A stretch of 64,000 nt of DNA, from assembly GCF_900176515.1 (NCBI RefSeq), contig NZ_FWXV01000002.1, positions 1,612,001-1,676,000 of the forward strand, in the 5' to 3' direction. Source of the stretch: Kibdelosporangium aridum (GTDB taxonomy: Bacteria > Actinomycetota > Actinomycetes > Mycobacteriales > Pseudonocardiaceae). Of the stretch, positions 1-7,931 are shown piece by piece (position 1 is the first letter of the stretch; the number at the start of each line of letters is the position of its first letter). The notes below the pieces were generated by a model. The model did no database searches. It saw only the letters and a list, made by a program, of their open reading frames with translations, and was not told the DNA's origin. Position numbers and translations under genes: made by a program.

Positions 1-306
1 ACGCAGCCGTCGATGATCTGTGCCGTACGCGGTGAACATGTTCTGCACCGAGACCCACAGGTGCAGCGGCCAGTCCTCGGCGATCTCCCCGTTGACGTAC
101 CGCGGCCAGTGCATCCGCGGGTTCTTCGACACACGCGAGTCGCTCAACAACCGCCGCAGCGTCTCCTGGCGGTTTACCGACCACGCCACCACTTCGCCAG
201 GAAGCTCCACCAGCGTCGCCGGGCCGTGCTCGGCGAGCTTGGCTGCTTCGGCGTGGATGTCTCTGCCTGTCGGGTCGAGGACGAAGGGGCGGGAGTTGCG
301 GTCCAT
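1..306 (-). CDS. Cytochrome P450 N-terminus (CvnF/CYP154-like), partial
   Basis: This is the first 102 codons of a P450, truncated by the left window edge. It opens with a short run ending FVLDPTGRD, then shows the ELPG, RVSKNP and FTAYGTDHRRLR segments typical of the B/C-helix part of CYP154-like bacterial P450s. The ATG has GGAGA seven bases upstream and lies inside the 3' end of the preceding P450 gene (133 bp overlap, same strand). It would be the sixth gene of the conservon. The heme-binding region is outside the window, so activity cannot be judged. Family assignment rests on conservon context and N-terminal resemblance only. Confidence 0.8.
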   Translation of the reverse strand, partial: MDRNSRPFVLDPTGRDIHAEAAKLAEHGPATLVELPGEVVAWSVNRQETLRRLLSDSRVSKNPRMHWPRYVNGEIAEDWPLHLWVSVQNMFTAYGTDHRRLR

Positions 307-1550
307 GGTGTTTCTCCAGGCGTCTCGTCGGGTTGGACGGGCACATTTACCGGGGTGAAACGCACGGGGAGCGCGGTCAGCGCACGGTGGAAGGGACCTG
401 GCCGCCAGACCAGTTCGTCCACGGCGACGGCCAGCCGCATGTCAGGCAGGCCGTCCAGGAGTTTCTCGATGGCGACCGACGCCATCAGCCGGGCTTGTTG
501 TTGCGCCGGGCAGGAATGCGGGCCGGCGCTCCACGCCAAGTGTGCGCGGTTGCCGGAGCGCTGCTGGTTGGCCAGCACAGGATCGTTGTTCGCGCCGGCG
601 AAACTGATCACCACGGGTTCGGCTGCGGGCAGTCGTACACCGGCGAAGTCGGTGTCCTCGACGGGATAGCTCGCCGAATAGTTGGCCATCGGCGGGTCTG
701 TCCAGAGCACTTCGTCGAGCGCCTCCTCGACCGGCAGGCTGCCGCCGGAGAGGTCACCGGCGAACCGCTCGTCCGACAGCAGCAGGCGGATCCCGTTGGC
801 GATCAGGTTCTGCTCCGGCTCGGTGCCCGCCCCCATCAGCAATATCAAGTGGTGCAGCACTTCCTCGTCGGACAGCTGCGCTGGGTGGGCCATCATCCAC
901 GACGGCACATCCTGTCCTGGCTGCCGCCGCTTGAGCTCGATGAGTTCAAGCATCGCCTGGGTCAGCTCGGCATTGGCTTTCTCCGGGTCGATCATGTCGA
1001 AGATGCCGCGCATGCCCGCGACCATCCGTTCACCCAGTTCCGGCGGGCAGCCGTACAGGTGGTTGAACATCATCAGCGGCACGAGCATCGCGTACTCAGC
1101 CAGCAGATTGGCCTCGCCGCGTGGGCCGAACCGGCCGATCAGCAGGTCCGCGGTGAACTCCACTTGCGCCCGCAGCGCGCTCAAGTCCACTCTGGCCAGT
1201 GAATCGGTGACCGCCGCCCGGTAGCGGGCATGCGCCGCGCCGTCGGCGAACAGGGCGTTCGGCCGGTACATCATCATCGGCAGCACCGGGCAGTCCGGCG
1301 GCATCTTCTCCTGCCATTGCACCGGATTACGCGGGAATGTGTTGGGATTGCGGAGGACCTCCAGCGCCGCGTCGTATCCCACGACCAGGTTGGCCGACAC
1401 GCCCGGCGCCAGCTCAACTGGCGCGACCGGGCCGTACTGCCGCAGCGCCTGATAGGTGGCAACCGGATCGGCGGCGAATTCCGGACCGTACAAGGGCATC
1501 CGGCCGTGTTGCACCGGACATGCCTGTCCTGGCGCGGCTTTCGAAGTCAC
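174..1550 (-). CDS. Conservon cytochrome P450 (CvnE, CYP157-like, no ExxR)
   Basis: This 458-residue P450 is the fifth conservon gene. The I-helix reads LLMGAGTEPEQN (about 238-248) and the heme loop WSAGPHSCPAQQ places the cysteine thiolate at about Cys347. The K-helix, where nearly all P450s have ExxR, reads EVLW (280-283), so the arginine is replaced by Trp. CYP157 enzymes encoded in Streptomyces conservons are known to lack ExxR. The start ATG overlaps the stop of the GTPase gene (ATGA). The last ~45 residues are Pro/Ser/Arg-rich, extend past the usual P450 end and overlap the next P450 gene. Substrate is unknown. Confidence 0.9.
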   Translation of the reverse strand: MTSKAAPGQACPVQHGRMPLYGPEFAADPVATYQALRQYGPVAPVELAPGVSANLVVGYDAALEVLRNPNTFPRNPVQWQEKMPPDCPVLPMMMYRPNALFADGAAHARYRAAVTDSLARVDLSALRAQVEFTADLLIGRFGPRGEANLLAEYAMLVPLMMFNHLYGCPPELGERMVAGMRGIFDMIDPEKANAELTQAMLELIELKRRQPGQDVPSWMMAHPAQLSDEEVLHHLILLMGAGTEPEQNLIANGIRLLLSDERFAGDLSGGSLPVEEALDEVLWTDPPMANYSASYPVEDTDFAGVRLPAAEPVVISFAGANNDPVLANQQRSGNRAHLAWSAGPHSCPAQQQARLMASVAIEKLLDGLPDMRLAVAVDELVWRPGPFHRALTALPVRFTPVNVPVQPDETPGETPWTATPAPSSSTRQAETSTPKQPSSPSTARRRWWSFLAKWWRGR

Positions 1551-2143
1551 ACAGTCTCCTGGGTGCGGGTGAGCAGATAGTCGACCAGGGCGATGAGCGC
1601 CTGGGTGGACGAGCCGGCGTCGCGAGCGTCGCAGAACACCAGCGGTGTCTCGTCGAGCAGATCCAGTGCGTCGCGCAGTTCCTCAGTGGGAAATGTTGGC
1701 GCGCCGTCGAATTCGTTGACAGCGACCGCGTAGGGAACGCCGAGTTCCTCCAGCAGGCCCATTACCTCGAAGGAGTTCTCCAGGCGGCGGGTGTCGGCCA
1801 GCACGAGTGCGCCGAGTGCGCCGTACGCGATGTCCTTCCAGATCTGGGTGAACCGCTGCTGACCGGGTGCGCCGAACAGGTACAACACGAGGTCGTCGCT
1901 GAGCGTCAGCCGGCCGAAGTCGAGCGCGACTGTGGTGGTGCTCTTGCCGTTGACTCCCGAAAGGTCGTCGACGGAGGCGCCCGCCTGCGTCATCGTCTCC
2001 TCGGTGCGCAGCGGGCGGATTTCCGAGAGCGTGCCGACGAACGTGGTCTTGCCGACCGCGAAGTGCCCGACGATCAGCAGTTTCACCGCCGTCCGCACCG
2101 TGTCAGGCAGATACACGCCGTCAGAGGCGAGCGCGGAGCCCAT
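1547..2143 (-). CDS. Conservon small GTPase (CvnD)
   Basis: A 198-residue Ras/MglA-like GTP-binding protein of the conservon ATP/GTP-binding family. The P-loop GHFAVGKTT lies at about residues 26-34, the switch-II-like FGAPGQQRF at about 90, and the NEFD motif (NKxD equivalent) at about 143. In conservons this protein is thought to act with the kinase-like, roadblock and DUF742 proteins in a membrane-associated complex resembling eukaryotic G-protein coupling. Its start overlaps the DUF742 gene by 23 bp and its stop overlaps the P450 start, so translation is probably coupled. Confidence 0.93.
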   Translation of the reverse strand: MGSALASDGVYLPDTVRTAVKLLIVGHFAVGKTTFVGTLSEIRPLRTEETMTQAGASVDDLSGVNGKSTTTVALDFGRLTLSDDLVLYLFGAPGQQRFTQIWKDIAYGALGALVLADTRRLENSFEVMGLLEELGVPYAVAVNEFDGAPTFPTEELRDALDLLDETPLVFCDARDAGSSTQALIALVDYLLTRTQETV

Positions 2144-2474
2144 CTAGTACGTCCTTCAGCAGCTTGATGTCCGGGCGGGTGGTGTACGGAACAGCGGCGT
2201 GCGTGACGATGTGGCCGCTGTCGACGAGATCCGACAGCAGGACCTTGGTGACGCTGATCGGCAACGACAGGTGCGCCGCCACCTCGGCGACCGACAGCGC
2301 ACCGCCACGGCAGAGCTCCATCAATCGGCGTTTCTCCGGCGACAGCCCAGCCACGTTCTCGCGCGTCGCCATCACGACGGTGACCACGTCGAACGTATTG
2401 CGGCTGGGGTGGGCACGGCCGCCGGTCACCACGTGCGGCCGCACCAGTGCACGTTCCCGCCGGGGGTCCGTCAT
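2121..2474 (-). CDS. DUF742 protein (CvnC)
   Basis: A 117-residue DUF742 family protein, the third conservon gene. The N-terminus (RRERALVRPHVVTGGRAHPSR) and the central winged-helix-like part (LCRGGALSVAEVAAHLSLPISVTKVLLSDLVDSG, quoted here in pieces: LCRGGALSVAEVAAHL and LPISVTKVLLSDL) are diagnostic. Its start overlaps the stop of the roadblock gene by 4 bp and its end overlaps the GTPase gene by 23 bp. The family is generally regarded as a signalling partner in conservons; a direct biochemical role is not established. Confidence 0.93.
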   Translation of the reverse strand: MTDPRRERALVRPHVVTGGRAHPSRNTFDVVTVVMATRENVAGLSPEKRRLMELCRGGALSVAEVAAHLSLPISVTKVLLSDLVDSGHIVTHAAVPYTTRPDIKLLKDVLDGLRARL

Positions 2475-2869
2475 ACCCGGCTACCGGCGTCCTGTCGCGG
2501 CGGACTGGTCAGTTCCTTGCCGAGTCGCTGCACGAGTTCCTGCAGCCGGAAGGAAACCGCCTCCATGTCGACCCGGTCTGTCGCCGACACCGCGAGGTAC
2601 GCACCCGGACCGGCGGCGACGAGGAACACGTAACCGCCGGGGAACTCGTTGACCGTCTGCTGCCATCCGTCGGGTGTCTGACCGCAGAACTCGGCGGTGT
2701 TGCGAGCCAGCGCCTGCAGCCCGGACATGGCCGCGGCGTGCCGTTCCGCGTCGTCGCGGCTGATGTCCTTGGAGTGCGCCATCAGCAGCCCGTCGGCGGA
2801 CAGCAGGATCGCGTGCCGTGTCTCCGGCATCGTCATGGCGTTGTCGAGCATCCAGCCCAACTTGTTCAT
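2471..2869 (-). CDS. Roadblock/LC7 domain protein (CvnB)
   Basis: A 132-residue roadblock/LC7 protein. LGWMLDNAMTMPETRHAI is the N-terminal helix and ILLSADGLLMAHSKDI the first strand pair. This fold commonly acts as a regulator or platform for small GTPases, such as MglB with MglA, which fits the GTPase two genes downstream. The start ATG overlaps the kinase stop (ATGA) and the stop overlaps the DUF742 start, so the conservon core is one translationally coupled operon. No catalytic residues are expected. Confidence 0.93.
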   Translation of the reverse strand: MNKLGWMLDNAMTMPETRHAILLSADGLLMAHSKDISRDDAERHAAAMSGLQALARNTAEFCGQTPDGWQQTVNEFPGGYVFLVAAGPGAYLAVSATDRVDMEAVSFRLQELVQRLGKELTSPPRQDAGSRV

Positions 2870-4113
2870 GTCTGGGGGTTCCCTTCAACCACGGGCGGGG
2901 AAATATCGCGGCCGGAGCGGGTGCCACGCTGCCATGCCGCGAGGCCCTTGGCGGTCCGCTCGTTGGACTGCACGGCCTTGGTGGTGGGCGCAGGCGTGCT
3001 GCGTTCCCCGGTGGCCCGTTCACGGCGTTGTCGCCGTGGCAGACCGCTCGGCGTACGGTCCGTTTCGCCCGTGTCCACTGATGGCGCCGCTTCCGGCGTG
3101 ACCGCTACGTTCGGCATCTGAGGCTTGGTGACGCGGGTGAGCAACTCCGTCGGCAGGAAGACAACCGCGCGTACGCCGCCATATGGCGAGCGCGTGTCCA
3201 CCGAGACACGGAAGCCATACCGCTTGGCCAGCACGCCGATGACCGCGAAGCCGATCTGCGGCGGGTCACCGAGCCGGTTGATGTCGCTGCCACCGTCACC
3301 AGTCAACAGCCGTTCCGCGCGCTGAAGTTCTTCGACGGTCATACCGACGCCGGCGTCGTCAATCATGATGACCATGCCGTTGTGCGCCTGCTGGAAGTTG
3401 ACCTCGACCATCGTGTTGGGCTGTGAGTGCCGGGCGCCGTTGTCGAGCAGCTCGGCCACTGCCAGCACAACGGGTTCGACCGCACGGCTGATGACAGCGA
3501 CGTCAACCTCAGCTGGGACGCTGACCCGCAGATAGTCCCGGATTCGGGAAGTGGCACCACGCACCACGTCGGTCAGCGCGGACGCCGAACGCTGCTGCCC
3601 CGGCCACGATCCACACAGCACAGCCGTCGCCTGCGCGCGCCGTCCCAGCTGGGAGTTCATGTGGTCGATGCGCATCAGGTCGGCGAGCACGTCGGGATCG
3701 TCGTGCCGCTGCTGCATCGACGAGATCGTCACCTGCTGCTCGTTGGCGAGGCTCTGCACCGTCCGCATCATCGACTTGACCGTCGCCTTGGCAGCCTGCA
3801 CACCCCGCGCAGTGGCGTCCTGCACCGACTCGGTGAACAGGTCGAGCACGCGAGCGTGTGTCTCGGCCAGCTCGGCGTGCCTCGGCCCGGGTACTTCCAC
3901 CGGCCGGTGGTTCACAGCCTCGGCCAACGCGGGCAGCCGGGTGGCGACCAAATGGTTTTCCTCCTCGGCTCTCATCTGCAGCCCGGCTTCCGCCGCTGCG
4001 CAGCGGGAGCGCAGTTCACGGACCACACGGTGCTGGCGGACCAGCAGCACCACGGCGACGAGCGCGGCAGCGAGCACGAACCAGAACGCCACCGCGAGTG
4101 TTTGTTGATCCAT
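2866..4113 (-). CDS. Conservon sensor histidine kinase-like protein (CvnA)
   Basis: A 415-residue membrane-anchored ATPase of the GHKL type. One N-terminal transmembrane segment (about 4-26) is followed by a helical region and a HATPase_c domain. The N-box reads AELLDNGARHS, the G1 box DDAGVGM and the G2-like segment GFAVIGVLAKRYGF. No canonical H-box is obvious, as is usual in conservon kinases that lack a sensory domain. I chose the ATG at 4113 because AGAGGA lies just upstream; an in-frame ATG at 4164 has no ribosome site. The C-terminal ~80 residues are basic and Pro-rich. It is the first gene of the conservon. Confidence 0.9.
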   Translation of the reverse strand: MDQQTLAVAFWFVLAAALVAVVLLVRQHRVVRELRSRCAAAEAGLQMRAEEENHLVATRLPALAEAVNHRPVEVPGPRHAELAETHARVLDLFTESVQDATARGVQAAKATVKSMMRTVQSLANEQQVTISSMQQRHDDPDVLADLMRIDHMNSQLGRRAQATAVLCGSWPGQQRSASALTDVVRGATSRIRDYLRVSVPAEVDVAVISRAVEPVVLAVAELLDNGARHSQPNTMVEVNFQQAHNGMVIMIDDAGVGMTVEELQRAERLLTGDGGSDINRLGDPPQIGFAVIGVLAKRYGFRVSVDTRSPYGGVRAVVFLPTELLTRVTKPQMPNVAVTPEAAPSVDTGETDRTPSGLPRRQRRERATGERSTPAPTTKAVQSNERTAKGLAAWQRGTRSGRDISPPVVEGNPQT

Positions 4114-4164
4114 CAAATCCTCTGGTGCGGGCGAGTTGCCGGATCCCAGTGAGTCATGAGGCAC

Positions 4165-4500
4165 TGATCTCTATCACGTGACTCGGTGCGACTCCAAGTG
4201 GCTGCAGTAGTTTCCCTCCGATGGACCAACTTTCACACAAAGCGGTACCATATGTCCACAAAGGACATTCAACGCCGTCTTCATGTGCCGCCACGGTGTC
4301 GTTGACAAGCGACTTCGCCGTTTCCTTCGCGCCGGTAGGAATTCCCTGTCACGCAACAGGAAGGCGTAGATCGCCTCCGCGGGGATGTCACCGACTAAGC
4401 GTGGGGTCTGGTCGACACGTGACCGCCTGCGCCGAGCTGGTTCATCGCGGCGGCAAGGAGCCGGTCGCTGACCTCCTGGGGCACCGCTGAGCACCGTAGC
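4165..4500. other. Intergenic region upstream of the conservon
   Basis: 336 bp between the putative immunity gene and the conservon kinase, both on the minus strand. It should hold the conservon promoter. The only motif I noticed is a perfect palindrome ATCACGTGAC-type core (CACGTG) near 4176-4183. A 106-codon frame across it has no convincing protein character and is not called. Confidence 0.4.
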
Positions 4501-4854
4501 TCATCTGGGCATGGAGAGAGCCTGCGCGCGCGTGACCAAGTCCATTTGTTCCTGGGAGGTCGCGGTCAATGGCCGTCCGGCGCGGTCGAGAACTACAACG
4601 GACGGAGCGAGCACCGCTTCCAGCAAGCCGCGCAGGACAGGATGGCCGGAGGAGAAATTCATCTCGAAAATGGCCTTCACCAGTGTTTCGTACGAATCGA
4701 GGTCGATCTCGTACATATCCGAGGCGATTTCGACGAGTCCGGTGGGGAGTTTGAGCATGTCTGCGATTTCCTGCAGGAAGCGGACGTAGAGGTCGCCGAT
4801 TTGCAGCGCAGGACTCCATACCGTCTCGTCGTCGACGTCGAATACGTAGCTCAT
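4501..4854 (-). CDS. DUF6086-like protein, putative immunity protein
   Basis: About 117 residues, beginning MSYVFDVDDETVWSPALQ. The pattern YVF-V-D-T-W-P-LQ-GDLYVRF followed by LPTGLVEIASDMYEIDL resembles the uncharacterised actinobacterial DUF6086 family. I chose the ATG at 4854, which overlaps the stop of the upstream toxin-like gene (ATGA); a GTG at 4863 is an alternative. It is acidic, has no signal peptide, and sits directly behind a nuclease-like toxin ORF, the normal place for an immunity gene. Immunity function is inferred from position only. Confidence 0.7.
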   Translation of the reverse strand: MSYVFDVDDETVWSPALQIGDLYVRFLQEIADMLKLPTGLVEIASDMYEIDLDSYETLVKAIFEMNFSSGHPVLRGLLEAVLAPSVVVLDRAGRPLTATSQEQMDLVTRAQALSMPR

Positions 4855-5519
4855 TCCGCCCACTTCACTAGGATGGTTACGTCAGGGTACTTGACGCGCA
4901 GGTCGGCTATTGCCTTCTCCACCGCGGCCTTGAATGCCGGGTCGGGGTTCGGGCTGGTGAAGTCGATGCCGACGGGGGCGTTCTCGCGGCCCGCGATGTG
5001 CTGGCGGGCCGCGATGTAGGCCTCGGTCTTCTTGATGACCTGCTTGTTCACCCACTTGTCGACATCCGTGGCGTTGACCGCGGACTTCTCCTCCCACAGC
5101 ACGCCGCTCTCCGGGCGGTCGATGTCCGTGATCGTCCGGGACAGGTCCGTCGGATCGTCGATCGGAACGTCGTGGTCCACGCCGTCTCTGATGTAGTACT
5201 TGCCGTCGCTGCCCAGATTCGGGCGCTTCGGGTCGTCGAACGTGACGCCCGGCGGTGGTTCGGCCGGGTCACCCGGCTGTTGTCCGCCACCTGGGCGGGA
5301 CTCGCTTGTGCTGCCCGGGATTTCGGCTGGCTTACCGCGGTCGCGGGCGGTGCCGATGGCGTCTTGTGCGTTGCTGACGTTCTCGCCCGCGTTGATCGAT
5401 CCGTGTTGCTGCGACGGTTTGCCGTCCCCATCACCGTTGCCGTCGGGTGGTTTGCCCGGGCCGTCCGGCGGAGTGCGCCGGTGCAGTGCGAACCACACAA
5501 GGATTACGAGAAGTCGCAT
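4851..5519 (-). CDS. Nuclease-like toxin ORF of a type VII effector cassette
   Basis: A 222-residue protein with a hydrophobic start (MRLLVILVWFALHRR), a Pro/Gly/Asp-rich linker of about 90 residues and a compact C-terminal domain. The end contains TDIDRPESGVLWEEKSA followed by helices, then VGIDFTSPNPDPAF and a final strand. The acidic-x-Lys arrangement (EEK) after an upstream Asp would suit a PD-(D/E)xK-type nuclease, but this is inference. Its ATG directly follows the TAG of the upstream WXG-like ORF in the same frame, so carrier and toxin are separated by one stop codon. The putative immunity gene overlaps its end. Confidence 0.75.
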   Translation of the reverse strand: MRLLVILVWFALHRRTPPDGPGKPPDGNGDGDGKPSQQHGSINAGENVSNAQDAIGTARDRGKPAEIPGSTSESRPGGGQQPGDPAEPPPGVTFDDPKRPNLGSDGKYYIRDGVDHDVPIDDPTDLSRTITDIDRPESGVLWEEKSAVNATDVDKWVNKQVIKKTEAYIAARQHIAGRENAPVGIDFTSPNPDPAFKAAVEKAIADLRVKYPDVTILVKWAE

Positions 5520-6221
5520 CTACGCTCCGAGCAGCTTCGTGAGGTCGGTCAGACTGGTGATCAGCGCGGTGGTGTAGACCAGGATCCGGCCTGCCCACTT
5601 GACCACCGCCGCCGCGATCTGTGACGCGATCACCGGGATCGTCACCACGAAGATCGCCTCGACCGCCCAGACGATCACGCGGGCGACCAGGTCGGCGATC
5701 AGGTCACGGACCAGTTCCCGGGTCAGCTCGACCAGCCCGCCCGCGCCTTCGGTGGCCGCCGCCATCGCGGCCGACACCGCGGCAAGGCCGCCGATCGCCT
5801 CCACGTTGTTGACCATCAGGCTCTGGTAAGCCGCAGCGGCGTCACCTTTCCAGCCGGGCAGGTCGTTCTGCAGGTCCGCCTTGAGGTCGGCAGCCATGTC
5901 GTGCAGTTCGGTCGCCATGTTGTTCCAGGTTGCCGCGTGCGCCCTGACCACGTCCGGCTTGCCGGTCAGCTCGTCGAGCACTTCGCGCAGCGGCTCGAAG
6001 TACTCGATCGCCCAGCCAAGGCCGTTGGCCAGCAACGCGCTGATCGGATCCATCACGGTGGCCGTGATCTCGACTCCGGCTGCCGCACCGGCCAGCGCGT
6101 CGTCCACCCAGCCTTCGCTCTTGATCGCATCGACCAGGCCTTCGATGCTGTCCGCGAGGCCGGAGCCGGTCCACGCCTCCCTCGACGACTCGACCGGGGC
6201 GATCAGCGAATTGTCGGTCAC
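5520..6221 (-). CDS. WXG100-like type VII secretion carrier protein
   Basis: A 233-residue helical protein with the WXG-like turn PGWKGDAAAAYQ at about residues 144-155, preceded by a long helix (ATWNNMATELHDMAADLKADL in pieces). After the WXG module come hydrophobic helices (VIVWAVEAIFVVTIPVIA and AAVVKWAGRILVY). This is the usual N-terminal half of actinobacterial secreted toxins. The start is GTG, overlapping the stop of the EspC-like gene (GTGA). It stops at TAG just before the toxin ORF in the same frame. Confidence 0.82.
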   Translation of the reverse strand: MTDNSLIAPVESSREAWTGSGLADSIEGLVDAIKSEGWVDDALAGAAAGVEITATVMDPISALLANGLGWAIEYFEPLREVLDELTGKPDVVRAHAATWNNMATELHDMAADLKADLQNDLPGWKGDAAAAYQSLMVNNVEAIGGLAAVSAAMAAATEGAGGLVELTRELVRDLIADLVARVIVWAVEAIFVVTIPVIASQIAAAVVKWAGRILVYTTALITSLTDLTKLLGA

Positions 6222-6538
6222 AGCAGGCCCCCGTCGGCGACTTCCTCCATCAGGCCCGCGTTCGCCCGGTCGACGGCCTGGTACTCGTTCGCGCTGTGCC
6301 GCAAGGACTTCGCGACCAGATCCAGATTCTCCTTGACCTGGTCGAGCAGTTCGTCCTGCCTGGTGTGCCTGCCTTCGAGCACACCGGAGATCCATCCGCA
6401 CAGCAGGCCGTACGCCTGGTCGTCCTGTGCGATGTGCGCACTGGCGGATTTCACGGCGTCGAACCGATCCCTGATCGCTTCGATCTTGCGCGCGTGTGCG
6501 AGGAGTTCCTCGGTGTCGACCTCGAGTCCCTGTCCCAT
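6218..6538 (-). CDS. EspC-like type VII secretion target protein
   Basis: A 106-residue all-helical protein resembling the EspC/ESX-secreted family (LEVDTEELLAHARKIEAI, then DDQAYGLLCGWISGVLE and a long C-terminal helix NEYQAVDRANAGLME). Such proteins are co-secreted partners or chaperones of WXG-type substrates. The ATG at 6538 has GGAAG five bases upstream and follows the YbaB-like stop; an earlier in-frame start at 6553 would overlap that gene. The stop overlaps the start of the WXG-like gene. Confidence 0.85.
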   Translation of the reverse strand: MGQGLEVDTEELLAHARKIEAIRDRFDAVKSASAHIAQDDQAYGLLCGWISGVLEGRHTRQDELLDQVKENLDLVAKSLRHSANEYQAVDRANAGLMEEVADGGLL

Positions 6539-6540
6539 GG

Positions 6541-6993
6541 TCACTTCCGCCACAAGTCGGAACGGACGTCGTAGTCCTCGTCGTCGACGGACGTGGTTGG
6601 AGCGGGCTGCTCGACCGGTGTGCTGCGCAACTGCCGCCCAACACTCTCAGCAATCGCCTGTGCCGCAGCCGATTCGGTACCCACTGTCGCTGCGATGATT
6701 TCCTGCGACCGGTCAGCCAGTTGGTTGCGGGCTTCGCTGATCGCGGCCATGACCGCCCGCGATACGGCTTCCGGGGTCGACCGCGACATCCGATCGGTCA
6801 ATCGCAGATCCACCAAGGCGCCGGTGGAGTCGACCGTCACCTCGGCCAGTCCGTTGGGGTCGGTCACGCTGATCCGGACTTCACGCAGCTGGTCGCTCAT
6901 TGCCTGCGTGTCGGCGGCCAGTTTGTCGATCCGCCCTTTCCACGCGGCCAAGCGCTCCCGTGCGCTGTCCGGGTCGAGGATGTTGCCGTCCAT
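6541..6993 (-). CDS. YbaB/EbfC-family protein of type VII cassette
   Basis: About 150 residues. The N-terminal helix (DSARERLAAWKGRIDKLAAD) is followed by the YbaB-type strand pattern VRISVTDPNGLAEVTVDSTG and LVDLRLTDRM. YbaB-like proteins often head actinobacterial WXG/EspC toxin cassettes. I chose the ATG at 6993; a longer frame reaching 7128 has an N-terminus without family character. It is the first gene of the 6993-4501 operon. Confidence 0.82.
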   Translation of the reverse strand: MDGNILDPDSARERLAAWKGRIDKLAADTQAMSDQLREVRISVTDPNGLAEVTVDSTGALVDLRLTDRMSRSTPEAVSRAVMAAISEARNQLADRSQEIIAATVGTESAAAQAIAESVGRQLRSTPVEQPAPTTSVDDEDYDVRSDLWRK

Positions 6994-7076
6994 ATCGCCC
7001 CGATTCACCTGGAGTGTCTGCGCCGAGGTGCGAGTGTAGGCAGGGGGACGCTTGCGTAACAGTGAAATGGATGGGA

Positions 7077-7805
7077 TTACGCCTTGGCGTAAGCGATCTC
7101 CAGCGAGTGCTGGGTACGGGTTATCCACACTGAGTGGGCTGCCGCGGCGAGCATTGCGAGGACGCCGAGGTTTTCGCCGAGTTCCTCGGCGTGATAGGTC
7201 AGCACGTAGAGCGGTCCGCTTTCGCCTGACGCGATGAGCAAACCTTGAAGCGCCTCGCCGCCCAAAGCCGCCGCCAGCAACAACGTGCAGCCGGCGATCA
7301 TGTACCAGCGGGGGCGGCCGTTCAGGTGCCGGGCGAGTAGCAGCAGGCCGATGGCGACGATGAGACCGGCTACCAGGCCGGGGAGGAGCCAGTAGAACGG
7401 GAAGCCGCCCTCATACGTCACGAGGTGGCGGCCGATACGGTCGAGGCGTTCGTGTAATTGCGTGTGGTCGTCGAGGGACAAGGCGCCGAGCATTGTCGCG
7501 CTGGCGAACCAGGCCCAGCTGCCGCGCACGCGCGCCGCGTGCCCGATGGCGCCGAGCAAGGCGTGGGACGCCGCCGCGATCACCAAAAGCCCTGTGCTCC
7601 ACCAGGTTGGCAGATTCCCCTCTACGAAAACGTCGAGGTAGTCGTGGATTTCGCCACGGTTCGTCGTCAGCGGGTGGTCGATCAACGCGGGCACGGCCAT
7701 GCTGGCGACGTTGATCGCCAAGGTCACGCCGAGCAGGGTCCAGCCGGTTCTTCGGAGGCCTGCGCGGCGGGGGACGAAGATCCGCTCGGTGTCTGCTTCC
7801 ACCAC
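7077..7805 (-). CDS. Polytopic membrane protein
   Basis: A 242-residue integral membrane protein with about six hydrophobic segments. Conserved-looking polar motifs lie next to membrane segments: SLDDHTQLHERLDR after segment 3 and YHAEELGENLG before the last. The clustering of Asp, His and Glu hints at metal or proton handling, but I do not recognise the family. The GTG start has GGAGG five bases upstream. It is divergent from the phosphotransferase gene. Confidence 0.78.
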   Translation of the reverse strand: MVEADTERIFVPRRAGLRRTGWTLLGVTLAINVASMAVPALIDHPLTTNRGEIHDYLDVFVEGNLPTWWSTGLLVIAAASHALLGAIGHAARVRGSWAWFASATMLGALSLDDHTQLHERLDRIGRHLVTYEGGFPFYWLLPGLVAGLIVAIGLLLLARHLNGRPRWYMIAGCTLLLAAALGGEALQGLLIASGESGPLYVLTYHAEELGENLGVLAMLAAAAHSVWITRTQHSLEIAYAKA

Positions 7806-7931
7806 GGCCTCCGGTAATCGGACAATTGGGACTTGGGCACGCTAGCGCAAGGTCACCCCGCCGAACGCAAGATGAAGGTTTCTTCATCGGCGGCTCATGG
7901 CCGCATCATTCCCGTCGTAGATCGTGCTGGC

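Noticed and set aside
4174-4494. 106-codon frame upstream of the conservon
   Set aside because: Arg-rich, no start context, no protein family character.
7121-7129. Isolated TTATCCACA nonamer
   Set aside because: Single DnaA-box match within a coding gene; expected by chance.
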